The notes under the pieces: model-generated
What the model was told of the DNA's origin: nothing
The model's database searches: none
The model's input: only the letters and a program-made list of their open reading frames with translations
Position numbers and translations under genes: made by a program
In this document: positions 8,439 through 17,714 of the stretch, piece after piece
Layout: each line of letters begins with the position of its first letter
How positions within the stretch are numbered: the first letter of the stretch is position 1
Assembly: GCA_021776195.1 (NCBI GenBank)
Contig: JAJFGK010000026.1
Location: forward strand, 58,104 to 122,103
Length of the DNA stretch: 64,000 nt
Source: Kiloniellaceae bacterium
Lineage (GTDB): Bacteria > Pseudomonadota > Alphaproteobacteria > Kiloniellales > Kiloniellaceae
Direction of reading: 5' to 3'

Positions 8439-9635
8439 GTGGCGGGACGGGCAATTCACCTACCGGTCTGGCTGGGTACCGTTTCACGGGCCCAGGCGAC
8501 GCCGTTTATCGTGCTCTTCAGCATGGTGATTTTCTGCCGCGCGATGCTTTCGACCATTCTCCCGCTCACCGCCAGTCAGGTCCTGGGAGGCGCCCAGTCG
8601 GTCTCGACGCTCTATTTCTGCGCTAGTCTCTTTGCGCTCTGTGCCAACCTCCTGATCCCGGGCCTGGTGCACCGCTTTCGACGGCGCTGGGTCTTTACCA
8701 TGGGGTGTGTCTGCCTGATGGCGGCCCCGGTCCTGATGGCATTCGGGGGCACTTTCGGGCTGGTGGCCGGTATCTTGCTCTACTTCGTCTCGGTCGCCAC
8801 CTTCGAGATCACGCTGAATCTCTACATGATGGACCACATTCCGGTCGAGAGGTTCGGCAAGTTCGAACCCCTGAGGATGTTTTTCTCCGGGGTGTTTTGG
8901 GTTCTCGGGCCCTGGCTCGGGGTCTTCCTCATGGAAACCATCGCGCCGGCGGTGCCTTTCATGCTGGCCACGACCGGCGCCCTGCTGTTGTGCGGCTACT
9001 TCTGGCTTCTGCGCCTGCGCGACGACCCGGCGGTCCGGCCGCTGCGCGGCGGCGTGCCCAACCCTTTCAAGAACCTTGGCCGCTTCGTCGCCCAGCCGTC
9101 ATTGCGGATCGCCTGGCTGCTGGCCTTGGGTCGCTCCAGCTTTTGGGTGGTGTTCTTCGTCTATGGTCCGCTCTTTGCCATCGAACTGGGACTCGATCCG
9201 GTCAAGACCGGCGCCCTCATTTCGATTGGCTCCATGTCGCTCTTTCTGGTGCCGCTCTGGGGCTGGATCGGGCGCCGCTACGGCTTTCGCCGCCTCCTGA
9301 CCGCCGGCTACCTGCTGACCGGGCTGTGCAGCCTTGCCGTGACCCTGGCCGCCGGATCCATGTGGGGCGGCCTCTCGACGCTGATCGTCGCGACCATTGC
9401 CGCCGGTATCATCGACGGGGCAGGGAACATGCCCTTCCTCAAGAGCGTATCCCCCGACGAACGGCCGGAAATGACCGGGGTCTACACCACCTACCGCGAT
9501 CTCGGGCAGTTGATTCCGCCGGGCGTGTTTGCCCTCTTGCTGGCGTTCTTTCCACTGTCCACGGTCTTCGCCGCGGTGGGCCTGGTCATGTTGGGTATGA
9601 CCCTCATTTGCCGGCGTCTTTCGCCGGACCTCTGA
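8439..9635 (+). CDS. MFS transporter
   Basis: 398 residues with about twelve predicted membrane helices. The GTG at 8439 follows AGGG and gives a head of about 20 residues before the first helix (TPFIVLFSMVIFCRAMLSTI); longer readings add an arginine/cysteine-rich leader that is not protein-like. Features include LVHRFRRRWVFTMGCVCLM in the loop 2-3 position and WIGRRYGFRRLLTAGYLL in the second half. MTGVYTTYRDLGQLIPP near the C-terminus resembles drug or small-molecule efflux MFS proteins, though this is weak. It is divergent from the ArsR gene and probably regulated by it. The substrate is unknown. Confidence 0.8.
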   Translation: MAGRAIHLPVWLGTVSRAQATPFIVLFSMVIFCRAMLSTILPLTASQVLGGAQSVSTLYFCASLFALCANLLIPGLVHRFRRRWVFTMGCVCLMAAPVLMAFGGTFGLVAGILLYFVSVATFEITLNLYMMDHIPVERFGKFEPLRMFFSGVFWVLGPWLGVFLMETIAPAVPFMLATTGALLLCGYFWLLRLRDDPAVRPLRGGVPNPFKNLGRFVAQPSLRIAWLLALGRSSFWVVFFVYGPLFAIELGLDPVKTGALISIGSMSLFLVPLWGWIGRRYGFRRLLTAGYLLTGLCSLAVTLAAGSMWGGLSTLIVATIAAGIIDGAGNMPFLKSVSPDERPEMTGVYTTYRDLGQLIPPGVFALLLAFFPLSTVFAAVGLVMLGMTLICRRLSPDL

Positions 9636-9796
9636 GGGCGCCCGCCGCGTCGATTGCCTGGCCAGGCTTATGCTTAACCTTTGGTTAAAGGCCGAGGACT
9701 AGACTGCCGTTCGATGTTTTGCTGGCGTCCGATGTTTTGCCGCCGTTCGTTGCTATGCTGACGGTCGAGATCCGGTTTCCCCTGAAAAGCGCGCCC

Positions 9797-10684
9797 ATGA
9801 CCTTTCGCCGCCGCTCCCTTCCGATTCTCGTTTCTTCCCTTGCCCTGGGGGCGCTTATTGTCGCCGGCGTGACCACCGACGGCCAGGCCGGCGTGCGCGA
9901 CCAGGATCAATCGAGGGCCGATACGCCGAGTCGGGCCGAGGAAGTTCCGGCGGGGCCCAATGAATTCACTGTGCCCACTTCGGATACGGGCCTAAAGCCC
10001 GGGCAGTCGTTCGAGAACATGATGCGCTATGCCGAACATGCCCAGCGGCAGGGCAATCTGGTGCTCGCGGCCAGGCTTTTTGGCTCGGCGCACGAGGCAA
10101 GGCCGCTGGAACTAGCGCCGTTGCGAGCGTTGATCGCGATTTCCCGGGCCCTCGATCGACCGGCCAGTGCCGCGATCTACTACCAGCGGGCCGTGGCGCT
10201 GGATCCGGATGACCTCCAGATGGTGGCCGACTACGGGACGATCCTGTTGGTCTTGAACCAGCCGCGGGAGGCCCGAATTCAGTTTAATCAGGCGCTCGCC
10301 CTCGCGGAGAGCCCGAGGTACTACACCGGCATCGGCTTGACTTTCGACATGGTGGGCGATCACGACGCGGCGCAGCCCTACTACCTCGCTGCCTTGGAGT
10401 TGGATCCCACAAACCTGACCGCCCGCAGCAACCTGGGTCTGTCGCTGGCACTGGGTGGCGATCATGAGCGCGCCATCGCGCTTCTCGAGGCCGCGGTGGA
10501 AAACCCCGCCGCCAAGGCGCAGCATCACCGGCTTCTGGCCACGGCCTACGCCCTGGCCGGAGACTTGGCGCAGGCTCAGGCGGTCGGCGGTGCGGATTTT
10601 GCCGAGGGCGCGCTCGCGGCGACCTTGGCGGACATCACCGGGCGTCCGAGCGCGGTCGCCGCTACTACGGCGAACCAGCCCTAG
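9797..10684 (+). CDS. tadD: TadD-like TPR pilus-assembly protein
   Basis: 295 residues from the ATG at 9797, with an N-terminal basic/hydrophobic signal-like segment (residues 4-25, RRRSLPILVSSLALGALIVA) and then repeated 34-residue helical hairpins. At least three TPR units are readable: ASAAIYYQRAVALDPDDLQM, ARIQFNQALALAESPRYYTG and AAQPYYLAALELDPTNLTAR, followed by HERAIALLEAAVENPAAKAQ. TadD proteins are periplasmic or outer-membrane-associated TPR pilotins of the tight-adherence system. The gene faces the tad operon tail, ending only 12 bases from the tadC stop, so it is convergent rather than part of the same transcript. The Tad role rests mainly on this position. Confidence 0.7.
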   Translation: MTFRRRSLPILVSSLALGALIVAGVTTDGQAGVRDQDQSRADTPSRAEEVPAGPNEFTVPTSDTGLKPGQSFENMMRYAEHAQRQGNLVLAARLFGSAHEARPLELAPLRALIAISRALDRPASAAIYYQRAVALDPDDLQMVADYGTILLVLNQPREARIQFNQALALAESPRYYTGIGLTFDMVGDHDAAQPYYLAALELDPTNLTARSNLGLSLALGGDHERAIALLEAAVENPAAKAQHHRLLATAYALAGDLAQAQAVGGADFAEGALAATLADITGRPSAVAATTANQP

Positions 10685-10696
10685 CTTGAGGGATCG

Positions 10697-11677
10697 TCAG
10701 AAGGCGCCAAGTGCGTCCATCGTCTTGAGGATCGCGGGGCCAATCAGGACCACGAACAATGGCGGCAGGATGAAAACGATCATCGGCACCGTCATCATGG
10801 CTGGCAGCCGGGCGGCCTTTTCTTCAGCCTTCATCATTCGTTCTTCGCGGGATTCAGCCGACATGATGCGCAGCGAATTGGCAAGTGGCGTACCGTACTT
10901 CTCGGACTGCAGGAGGGTATTGACCATGCCGCGCAGGATCGACAGGTCTGAGCGCATTGCCATGTTCTTGAGGGCCTGACGGCGGTCCGAGGTGAAGCCC
11001 AGTTCAAGCGATGTCAGAGTGAACTCGTCCGCCAGCTCGGGCGCCGTTTTCTCCAGCTCTCGGGCGACCCGCCCCAGGGTGGCGTCGAGACTGAGACCGG
11101 CTTCCGCGCAGATGACCATCAGGTCGAGCGCATCGGGCAGCGATTTGCGAATGGTGTTCTGGCGCTTGCTCGAGGCATTCTTGATGAAAATATCCGGTGC
11201 ATAGAGCCCGAACACCACGGCGCCGACACAGCTCAGGGCCTTGACCATGTCTTCCATCGGCCAGAGCTGCAGCACATAGATGGAAAAGACCGCGGCAAAA
11301 CCGCATGTCGGCGGCAAAGCGAGTTTGAAGAAGTAGAAGCGGACGATGGCGTCCTTGGAGCGCCAGCCTGCCTTCATCAACTGGCGCTGGACCTTCTGAG
11401 ACTGCGTCGAGCCCAGTAGTTTCAACCGGCCGACAACGTCGTACATGAAGTTCGCCGAGTGCTTGTTCATCGACTTCTTGCGGCGGACCGGGCCGGAGAG
11501 TCCGGCGCGAATTGCCTTGCGCTGGTCAGCCAAGGCCTTGATCCGCTTGGTGCCGGCATCCGCGGGCAGAAGGGCGTACCAAAGCATGACCACGACGGCC
11601 AGGCTGGAGAGCGCGGCCATGAGGACGATGAGATCGCCCATCGACATCCCTTCTGGGAGGAGATCCTGGAGTGTCAT
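10697..11677 (-). CDS. tadC: Tad pilus inner-membrane platform protein TadC
   Basis: 326 residues of the type II secretion F (GspF) family. One N-terminal membrane helix (about 14-33) is followed by a cytoplasmic stretch, two helices near residues 115-150, the conserved T2SSF domain (SLPDALDLMVICAEAGLSL, about 175-193) and a C-terminal helix (MTVPMIVFILPPLFVVLIG). The ATG at 11677 overlaps the tadB stop (ATGA). TadC pairs with TadB in the inner membrane, where the TadA/CpaF ATPase drives pilin assembly. It is the last gene of the minus-strand tad operon. Confidence 0.9.
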   Translation of the reverse strand: MTLQDLLPEGMSMGDLIVLMAALSSLAVVVMLWYALLPADAGTKRIKALADQRKAIRAGLSGPVRRKKSMNKHSANFMYDVVGRLKLLGSTQSQKVQRQLMKAGWRSKDAIVRFYFFKLALPPTCGFAAVFSIYVLQLWPMEDMVKALSCVGAVVFGLYAPDIFIKNASSKRQNTIRKSLPDALDLMVICAEAGLSLDATLGRVARELEKTAPELADEFTLTSLELGFTSDRRQALKNMAMRSDLSILRGMVNTLLQSEKYGTPLANSLRIMSAESREERMMKAEEKAARLPAMMTVPMIVFILPPLFVVLIGPAILKTMDALGAF

Positions 11678-12693
11678 ATCTCGAATTTCACCATCTTGTA
11701 CATCACGCCAATGCCGACCAGGTAGCAACAGAACCCGAGGAAGACCATGAAGTTGCCGCGAGGATCGTCGATCAGCGGCATCAGGTACGCGTTGTTGGTC
11801 AGATAGATCATGAAGGCCATGATGAAGGGCAGGGACCCGATGATATAGGAACTGGCCTTGGCTTCCGAGGACAGCGCCTTGATTTTCATCACCAGCTGGC
11901 GCCGGCGACGCAACACATCGGAGAGATTCTGTAAGGTTTCAGCGAGATTGCCACCGGTCTCGGACTGGATCGACATCGCCACGGTCATGAAGCTGAATTC
12001 CTGGATGTCGAGGCGTTTGCCCGCCTCGTTCATCGCGTCTTCCAATTTCTTGCCGATGCGCACCGAGTCGGTGATTTCCTTCAATTCCATTCCCACCGGG
12101 TCGGGGATTTCCTCGCCCGCCGCCTTGACCGATTCGCCAATGGGCAGGCCCGATTTGAGGCCTCGCACCATCAGATCGATGGCCTCTGGAAACTTGGCAA
12201 TGAAGTTTTTGGTTCGGCGAGCGATGAAGAAGCTGATGGCGAGATGAGGAACGCCGATCCCGACGAACACGCCGATCAGCGGCGCCGCCACGTTCGGCAC
12301 CAAGACCGTCGCCAGGCTGCCGGCGGCGGCCAGGCCGCCGAGCACGATGTTGATCGCGATATAGGTTGCCAGGTTTAGCTTCAGGCCAGTCCGGGCCAGA
12401 CGATTGCGCAGCACCTCCGGCCGCGGCAATGCCTTCTTGATAAATCGGTCGATGAACGGGATCGAGCTGTCTTGGTTCTTCTTGCGGATGGAGATGACCT
12501 TTTCCGCCACCGACTCCGGGCGATTGACATTCTGTACGCGCTTGATGCGACGGCTCTTTCGGTCGGAAGAACCATCGCCGACCAGGAGCGCGATGACCAC
12601 CAGAAGCAGACCGGCGGCCGCAGGCAGCGCCAGCATCAGAAGATCGGGGTTCTGCGCCCAATAGTTGGGGTCCAGCAGGTCGTTTACCGTCAT
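11674..12693 (-). CDS. tadB: Tad pilus inner-membrane platform protein TadB
   Basis: 339 residues. A membrane helix lies near the N-terminus (MLALPAAAGLLLVVIALLVG, about 20-39), followed by a long basic cytoplasmic linker, two helices near 130-175, the T2SSF domain (KFPEAIDLMVRGLKSGLPIG, about 185-204; SETGGNLAETLQNLSDVLR, about 250-268) and a C-terminal pair of helices. The protein partners TadC as the assembly platform. The start overlaps the cpaF stop by four bases and its own stop overlaps the tadC start, so the three are translationally coupled. Confidence 0.92.
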   Translation of the reverse strand: MTVNDLLDPNYWAQNPDLLMLALPAAAGLLLVVIALLVGDGSSDRKSRRIKRVQNVNRPESVAEKVISIRKKNQDSSIPFIDRFIKKALPRPEVLRNRLARTGLKLNLATYIAINIVLGGLAAAGSLATVLVPNVAAPLIGVFVGIGVPHLAISFFIARRTKNFIAKFPEAIDLMVRGLKSGLPIGESVKAAGEEIPDPVGMELKEITDSVRIGKKLEDAMNEAGKRLDIQEFSFMTVAMSIQSETGGNLAETLQNLSDVLRRRRQLVMKIKALSSEAKASSYIIGSLPFIMAFMIYLTNNAYLMPLIDDPRGNFMVFLGFCCYLVGIGVMYKMVKFEI

Positions 12694-14333
12694 CCCATGG
12701 CCTCCAGGAGCGATCTTTCCAAATTGAAGTATGCCGCTTTGGGCGTGAAGTGCGGCCGCAGCCCCGAGGACACGAACCGTCCCTGGAGCGTACCGTCGGA
12801 GCCTTCGCCGTCGAATTCGAAGGCATAGAGGGTCTGGGTGGTCACGATATCGCCTTCCATGCCGACGATTTCTTCGATGTGGGTGATCCGGCGCATGCCG
12901 TCGCGCATGCGCGAGATCTGAACCACCATATCGAGCGCCGAGGCGATCTGCGTGCGCACGGCCTTGGCGGGCAGGTTGATGCCGGCGAGGCCGATCATGT
13001 TTTCCAGCCGGGTCAGGGCCTCGCGGGGGCGGTTGGCGTGAACCGTGCCGAGCGATCCGTCGTGACCGGTGTTCATGGCCTGAAGCATATCGACCGCCTC
13101 CTGGCCGCGAATCTCACCCAGGATCACGCGGTCGGGGCGCATACGCAGGGAGTTCTTCACCAGATCGCGCATCGATATCTCGCCTTGGCCCTCGAGGTTC
13201 GGGGGCCGGGTTTCAAGGCGGACGACATGCGGCTGCTGCATCTGGAGCTCGGCGGCATCCTCGATGGTGACGATCCGCTCACCCTCGTCGATCATCTGTG
13301 ACATGGCATTCAAGAGCGTGGTCTTGCCCGAGCCGGTACCGCCCGAGATCAAGATGTTCAGGCGCGAACGTGCGGCGATCTTCAGCACTGTCGCCATGGC
13401 GGCGGATAGGTTGTTCTGACGCGCCATGATGTCCAGGGTGATCTTTTTCTTGGCGAATTTTCGAATGGAGATCGAAGAGCCGTCGATGGCCAGGGGCGGA
13501 ATGATGATATTGACACGGCTGCCGTCCATCAGACGGGCGTCGACCAGGGGGCTGCTTTCGTCGACCCGGCGACCGACCTGGGAGACGATGCGCCTGGAGA
13601 TGTTCATCACATGGTCGTCGTTCTGGAACTTGACGTCGGTCAGTTCCAGCTTGCCGCCGCGCTCGACGTAGACTTGATAGGGTCCGTTGACCAGAATGTC
13701 GGTGACCCCGTCGTCGGCCAGCAGTGGCTCCAGCGGGCCAAGGCCCAACATGTCGTCGAGCATGACGTCGACGATGGCCTTCTGCTCCGTCATGTTGAGC
13801 TGAAGCTTTTCGTCGAACGCGACCTCGTTGACGATTTCCGAGACCTGATGCTGCAGTTCTTCGCGCGGCAGTTGGCTGGCCGCGGAAATATCCAAGCGGT
13901 CCATCACCAGCGGATGGATCTTCTTCTTGGCGGCCATCATGTTTGTCGAGAGGCCGCCCGCGGCGCTTTGCGACTTTTTGGGTTCTTGCTTGGCCAGGGC
14001 GTCGTCGCCCGCGACTTCGGGGACGCTCAAGTCGGGCGCCTTGGACTTTGAGGCCGGCGCGTTGGCCCTGACCAGCCAGTCGATCAAATCGCTGACCAGC
14101 TTGCGTCGCTCAAGCAGATTGAGGGCACGCCCGGAGCTTTCGAGATACTGGGAGACCACCTGACCGATGCGCAGCGCCAGCTCCGGGCGCGGCATCATGG
14201 CAATGTCTTCGCCCTCGAAAGCCTTGCTTACTTCCGGGCGTAAAGACTCTTCAATAGTGGCATCAGCACCCGGATTGCCTTCCGCTCCTTCCTCCGGAGC
14301 CCCCGCGCCCTGATCAACAACGGCCTGAGCCAT
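12690..14333 (-). CDS. cpaF: Tad pilus assembly ATPase CpaF/TadA
   Basis: 547 residues, longer than a minimal TadA because of an acidic, low-complexity N-terminal ~140 residues. The secretion ATPase core carries the Walker A motif ISGGTGSGKTTLLNAM with Lys337, the Asp box (IVTIEDAAELQMQQPHVVRL), the Walker B region (RPDRVILGEIRGQEAVDML) and the His box (MNTGHDGSLGTVHANRPREA). This hexameric cytoplasmic motor powers Flp pilus assembly through TadB/TadC. It lies 5 bases downstream of cpaE and overlaps tadB by four bases. Confidence 0.95.
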   Translation of the reverse strand: MAQAVVDQGAGAPEEGAEGNPGADATIEESLRPEVSKAFEGEDIAMMPRPELALRIGQVVSQYLESSGRALNLLERRKLVSDLIDWLVRANAPASKSKAPDLSVPEVAGDDALAKQEPKKSQSAAGGLSTNMMAAKKKIHPLVMDRLDISAASQLPREELQHQVSEIVNEVAFDEKLQLNMTEQKAIVDVMLDDMLGLGPLEPLLADDGVTDILVNGPYQVYVERGGKLELTDVKFQNDDHVMNISRRIVSQVGRRVDESSPLVDARLMDGSRVNIIIPPLAIDGSSISIRKFAKKKITLDIMARQNNLSAAMATVLKIAARSRLNILISGGTGSGKTTLLNAMSQMIDEGERIVTIEDAAELQMQQPHVVRLETRPPNLEGQGEISMRDLVKNSLRMRPDRVILGEIRGQEAVDMLQAMNTGHDGSLGTVHANRPREALTRLENMIGLAGINLPAKAVRTQIASALDMVVQISRMRDGMRRITHIEEIVGMEGDIVTTQTLYAFEFDGEGSDGTLQGRFVSSGLRPHFTPKAAYFNLERSLLEAMG

Positions 14334-14338
14334 ACCGC

Positions 14339-15589
14339 TTATTTCCTCTTAAAGAACCCCGAAAGACCACCGCTTTTGCCCTTCTTGGCCTTGTCGCCCT
14401 TGTTCGCACGAACCGGCGGCGCGCCCCCCAATTGATGGGACAGTTTCTGCAAGGCACGACTGGCCTTGCTGCGTTTGTCTTGCTGCACGAGAGGCTTGCC
14501 GTTATTGGCGGCCTTGTTGATGATTTTGGCTTCATCGGGAATCTGAAGCTGGATCTTCTTGCCCAGGGCCTTCTGGAACTCGTTGACCGGCATGGCCTGG
14601 GCAACGCCGCCGACCCGATTGGCGATAATCGTCACAGAGGTGTCCTTGGCGGCGTCCTTGACCTCGCTCAAAAGGCGGATCGAATCGCGCAGGCCGGCGA
14701 GCGTCAGTTCCGTCACCAGAATGATGTCGGTGGCGGCCTGCATGACTGCCTGGCGAATCGCAAAGGACGTCCGCGGGATGTCGACAACGATGGCATCGTT
14801 GGTTCGCCCCAGCGTCTCGAACAGGATGTCGATGGCGGTAGCGTTGAAGCGCAACTCGTCGGTCAGGGTCTCTTCGGTGGCCATGATCGAGAGATTGTCG
14901 GTCATCTTCGCCGTGGCGCTGGAGATGAAGAGACTGTCGATGCGCCCCGGATTCTCAAGGGCTTCGCGCAGGCCGCGTGTTGGCTCCAGGTCGAGGGACA
15001 GGGCCACGGTGCCGAACTCGAGATCCAGGTCGACCAGGGTGGTTTTCCGCCGCAGGGTTTCGGACATCGTCCAGGCGATGTTCGTTGCGATGGTGCTGGC
15101 GCCGGCGCCGCCGCGCGACCCGATCACCGCGACCCGAACTTGCTTGCGTTCGACTGGCGGGGCGCCGGGTATGACCACCGGTTCCTGGGTCCGCTGCAGG
15201 GCCGTGGCAAGGGCCTTTTCCGTCACCGGCTTGACCACGTAGTCCGATGCGCCGGAATCGAGGATCTCGCGGTATAGCATGATGTCGTTGACTTCGCCGA
15301 TGCCGATGACCCGCGTGTCTTCTGGCAGCGCCGTGGTCAATGACATGATCGCCATCAGCGGATTTTGTTCATCCGACACATCGACGATTAGAACCGGCGG
15401 TGGCGGCGCCTCCGATAGATACTGGATTACCTCTGATGTGCCGCCATCGCGAACCAGCGACTCGTCAAAGCTGTCCTTGAGGACCTGCGAGACGACGTCG
15501 TGAGTCTGGTTGTCATTGACGAAGGCCAAACAATCGGGATTCGTCGCGTCCTGGCTGTTTGCGTTGGTCAAGTCTTCGACTGCGCTCAT
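14339..15589 (-). CDS. cpaE: Tad pilus localisation protein CpaE/TadZ
   Basis: 416 residues. The N-terminal ~130 residues form an atypical response-regulator-like receiver (VLIVDVSDEQNPL; GASDYVVKPVTEKALATAL). Then comes a ParA/MinD-type ATPase domain starting at about residue 150. Its Walker A is deviant: GSRGGAGASTIATNIAW, with Arg where the MinD signature lysine normally sits. Walker A' is TLVDLDLEFGTVALSLDL. The C-terminus is very basic (KGDKAKKGKS and terminal FFKRK), suggesting contact with membrane or nucleic acid. In related systems TadZ/CpaE marks the pole and places the pilus machine. It lies between cpaD and cpaF with 5-9 base gaps. Confidence 0.9.
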   Translation of the reverse strand: MSAVEDLTNANSQDATNPDCLAFVNDNQTHDVVSQVLKDSFDESLVRDGGTSEVIQYLSEAPPPPVLIVDVSDEQNPLMAIMSLTTALPEDTRVIGIGEVNDIMLYREILDSGASDYVVKPVTEKALATALQRTQEPVVIPGAPPVERKQVRVAVIGSRGGAGASTIATNIAWTMSETLRRKTTLVDLDLEFGTVALSLDLEPTRGLREALENPGRIDSLFISSATAKMTDNLSIMATEETLTDELRFNATAIDILFETLGRTNDAIVVDIPRTSFAIRQAVMQAATDIILVTELTLAGLRDSIRLLSEVKDAAKDTSVTIIANRVGGVAQAMPVNEFQKALGKKIQLQIPDEAKIINKAANNGKPLVQQDKRSKASRALQKLSHQLGGAPPVRANKGDKAKKGKSGGLSGFFKRK

Positions 15590-15598
15590 GATCTGGAC

Positions 15599-16315
15599 CT
15601 ACTGTGTGCTTTCAATTGTCAGAGGCTTGGTCTCGCCCTTGCGATACCGGTCGGTGGTCGCGGCTTCCCGCGTTCCATCCGCTGGTCCCAGCTGATTGTC
15701 ACCGACCAGGTCATCCGGGTTGGCCACCATGTGGCCCAGGTTACTCGCCGTCGAGCAGGACCAAGCGTAGTCCGCGCGCTCGTAGAGTGTCGGCTGCGGG
15801 CTATCGCAGTCGGGGGTCATGACCATGGTCCGGGTGACCACAATCGCGACCTGATTGCTGTTCAGTGGCGTGCCCGAGGAAATCGCGTCGCCGGCGATCA
15901 CGGCGACCAGACCGGTCTGCTCGATCTCCTGCCGCAGATCCGCAAGCCGTGCGGCGGTCAAGGAGTCGAACCGGCCGCTAGCGTCACGAGGGCCGTCCAA
16001 GTGAATGGCTTCCTCGCTTCGCACTTGGGAGTCGCGCAAAAATCCGTACAGGGATTTGCGCCCCTCGGCGGTCAGGGACACATTGCCCGCCGGATAGAGC
16101 AAGCGGTGATCGAGGGAGATCCGCTCAGCGTAGCTGGCCATCGGCGCAGGCGTTTGACGCCAATTGCCGTGGTGGAAGAAAGCGTCTACCTCGCTCACGA
16201 AATGCTCCGCGTTCTGCTCCGGCGTCTGGTGCAGCTGCTTTTGTGTGCAGCCGACCAGCAGTGCGCAGGCGAGCACGAGCGGGACGGTGACGATTCGATT
16301 GCTTGTCTTTGTCAC
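15599..16315 (-). CDS. cpaD: Pilus assembly lipoprotein CpaD
   Basis: 238 residues with a lipoprotein signal: a hydrophobic segment (IVTVPLVLACALLVG) ends in the lipobox LVGC, with the lipidated residue at Cys23. The rest is a periplasmic domain matching the CpaD family: MTPDCDSPQPTLYERADYAW gives the two conserved cysteines late in the protein, and NLGHMVANPDDLVG is the family's near-terminal block. CpaD supports the CpaC secretin in the outer membrane. It sits 9-12 bases from cpaE and cpaC in the same operon. Confidence 0.85.
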   Translation of the reverse strand: MTKTSNRIVTVPLVLACALLVGCTQKQLHQTPEQNAEHFVSEVDAFFHHGNWRQTPAPMASYAERISLDHRLLYPAGNVSLTAEGRKSLYGFLRDSQVRSEEAIHLDGPRDASGRFDSLTAARLADLRQEIEQTGLVAVIAGDAISSGTPLNSNQVAIVVTRTMVMTPDCDSPQPTLYERADYAWSCSTASNLGHMVANPDDLVGDNQLGPADGTREAATTDRYRKGETKPLTIESTQ

Positions 16316-16327
16316 GGTTCTGAACTC

Positions 16328-17701
16328 CTACTCGATGATGAAGCCGGCGGGGGCGGTTTGACCGTTGGCCGCGGCACCGCTTTGCAGCGGAATGGTTTGC
16401 AGAGACGCCGCCGCCGGATCCGGCATCGGGGTTTCGAGCTGACGTTGCTGATGCGGCGTCGTCGGCAGGGAAATCTGGTCTGGGGAGACCGGCATGACGA
16501 CATAAGGAGTTACCACGATCACCAACTCGGTCTCGTTGCGCTGGAACTGATCGCTTTGGAACAGCGTGCCGAGGATCGGAATGTCGCCCAGACCCGGGAA
16601 CTTGGAGGCCGTTTGGGTCGTCTGGTCGAGAATCAGACCGGCAATGGCGAAACTCTGTCCTGACGCGAGCTCGATCGTGGTCTCGGCGCGCCGCGTGGTG
16701 AGCGCCGGGATCGAAATGTTGGTCAGGGCCACCGCACCATCGGTCGAGAGCGCGCTGACCTCGGGGCGGACGTGCATCGAGATCCGGTCATTTGAAATGA
16801 TGGTCGGCGTGAAGGACAGGCTGACACCGAACTCCTTGAAGCTCACGGTGATGATGCCGGTGTCATTGTCCTGGGCGATGGGTATAGGGAACTCGCCACC
16901 GGCCAGGAAACTGGCCGTCTCGCCCGAGACCGCGGTCAGGTTCGGCTCGGCGAGGATCGAGGCCAAGCTGTCCGTCGCCAGGGCGTCGAGAAAGGTATTG
17001 AGGTCGAGCGGTCCGGCATCGATGTTGGTGAACGAAGCCGTCGCGGCCGCTGCGGCGACAGGACTGAGAGAAGAGAGTGCGAAGTTAAACCCACTGTCCG
17101 CGGCGGCGAAGAAGTCGAACCCGAGCTCATTGACGATGTCTCTCGAAATCTCGGCGAACCGCACCCGGATATTGATCTGGTTGGGCGCGGTGACGTTGAT
17201 CCGATTGATGATGTTCTGGCCTTCGACGATAAAGCCGGTGGCAAGCTCTACGGCGTTGGCTGCGTGCGTCGCCAGGGGTACGTCGCCGGTCAGCAGGATC
17301 GAGCCGTCGATTGACGAGGCGGTGACGGCGGAGGGGCCGACCAGTTGGTCCATCGCCTCTTGCAGTCGCGAGAGGTTGTGATGCACCACGACCTTGATGT
17401 TCGCGATGATGTTTTCATTGCCGTCGATCGCGTAGAGCGTCGTTTCGCCCGGCGTCTTGCCAAAGACGTAGAGCAGTTTGGTGGACTTCACCGAAACATC
17501 TGCGAACGCCGGGTTGGCGATGAAAACCGACGCGATATCGCGATCAAGCCGGATTAACTTTCCCTCGTTGACCTCGACGACGAACGTGTCGCCACTCGTC
17601 TCGATGGTCGTTCCCAGAAGCTTCGCATTGGCTGTCATCGGCGCGAAGAGCGCCAAAAGCCAGACTAATGCCGCTACTGAGCGGGTAATGTTCGATCCCA
17701 T
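16328..17701 (-). CDS. cpaC: Tad outer-membrane secretin CpaC/RcpA
   Basis: 457 residues from the ATG at 17701, which has a GAGGG upstream; an earlier in-frame start would run into the tail of cpaB. A Sec signal peptide spans residues 1-26, with likely cleavage after ANA. BON/N-domain strands follow (GKLIRLDRDIASVFIANP; GKTPGETTLYAIDG). The secretin beta-domain is evident from VSGETASFLAGGEFPIPIAQ, GVSLSFTPTII and the C-terminal ELASGQSFAIAGLI with DIPILGTLFQSDQFQRNETE. It forms the outer-membrane channel for the Flp pilus. A proline/glutamine-rich tail of ~60 residues follows the secretin core. Confidence 0.92.
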   Translation of the reverse strand: MGSNITRSVAALVWLLALFAPMTANAKLLGTTIETSGDTFVVEVNEGKLIRLDRDIASVFIANPAFADVSVKSTKLLYVFGKTPGETTLYAIDGNENIIANIKVVVHHNLSRLQEAMDQLVGPSAVTASSIDGSILLTGDVPLATHAANAVELATGFIVEGQNIINRINVTAPNQINIRVRFAEISRDIVNELGFDFFAAADSGFNFALSSLSPVAAAAATASFTNIDAGPLDLNTFLDALATDSLASILAEPNLTAVSGETASFLAGGEFPIPIAQDNDTGIITVSFKEFGVSLSFTPTIISNDRISMHVRPEVSALSTDGAVALTNISIPALTTRRAETTIELASGQSFAIAGLILDQTTQTASKFPGLGDIPILGTLFQSDQFQRNETELVIVVTPYVVMPVSPDQISLPTTPHQQRQLETPMPDPAAASLQTIPLQSGAAANGQTAPAGFIIE

Positions 17702-17714
17702 TGTCGGGCCCTCA

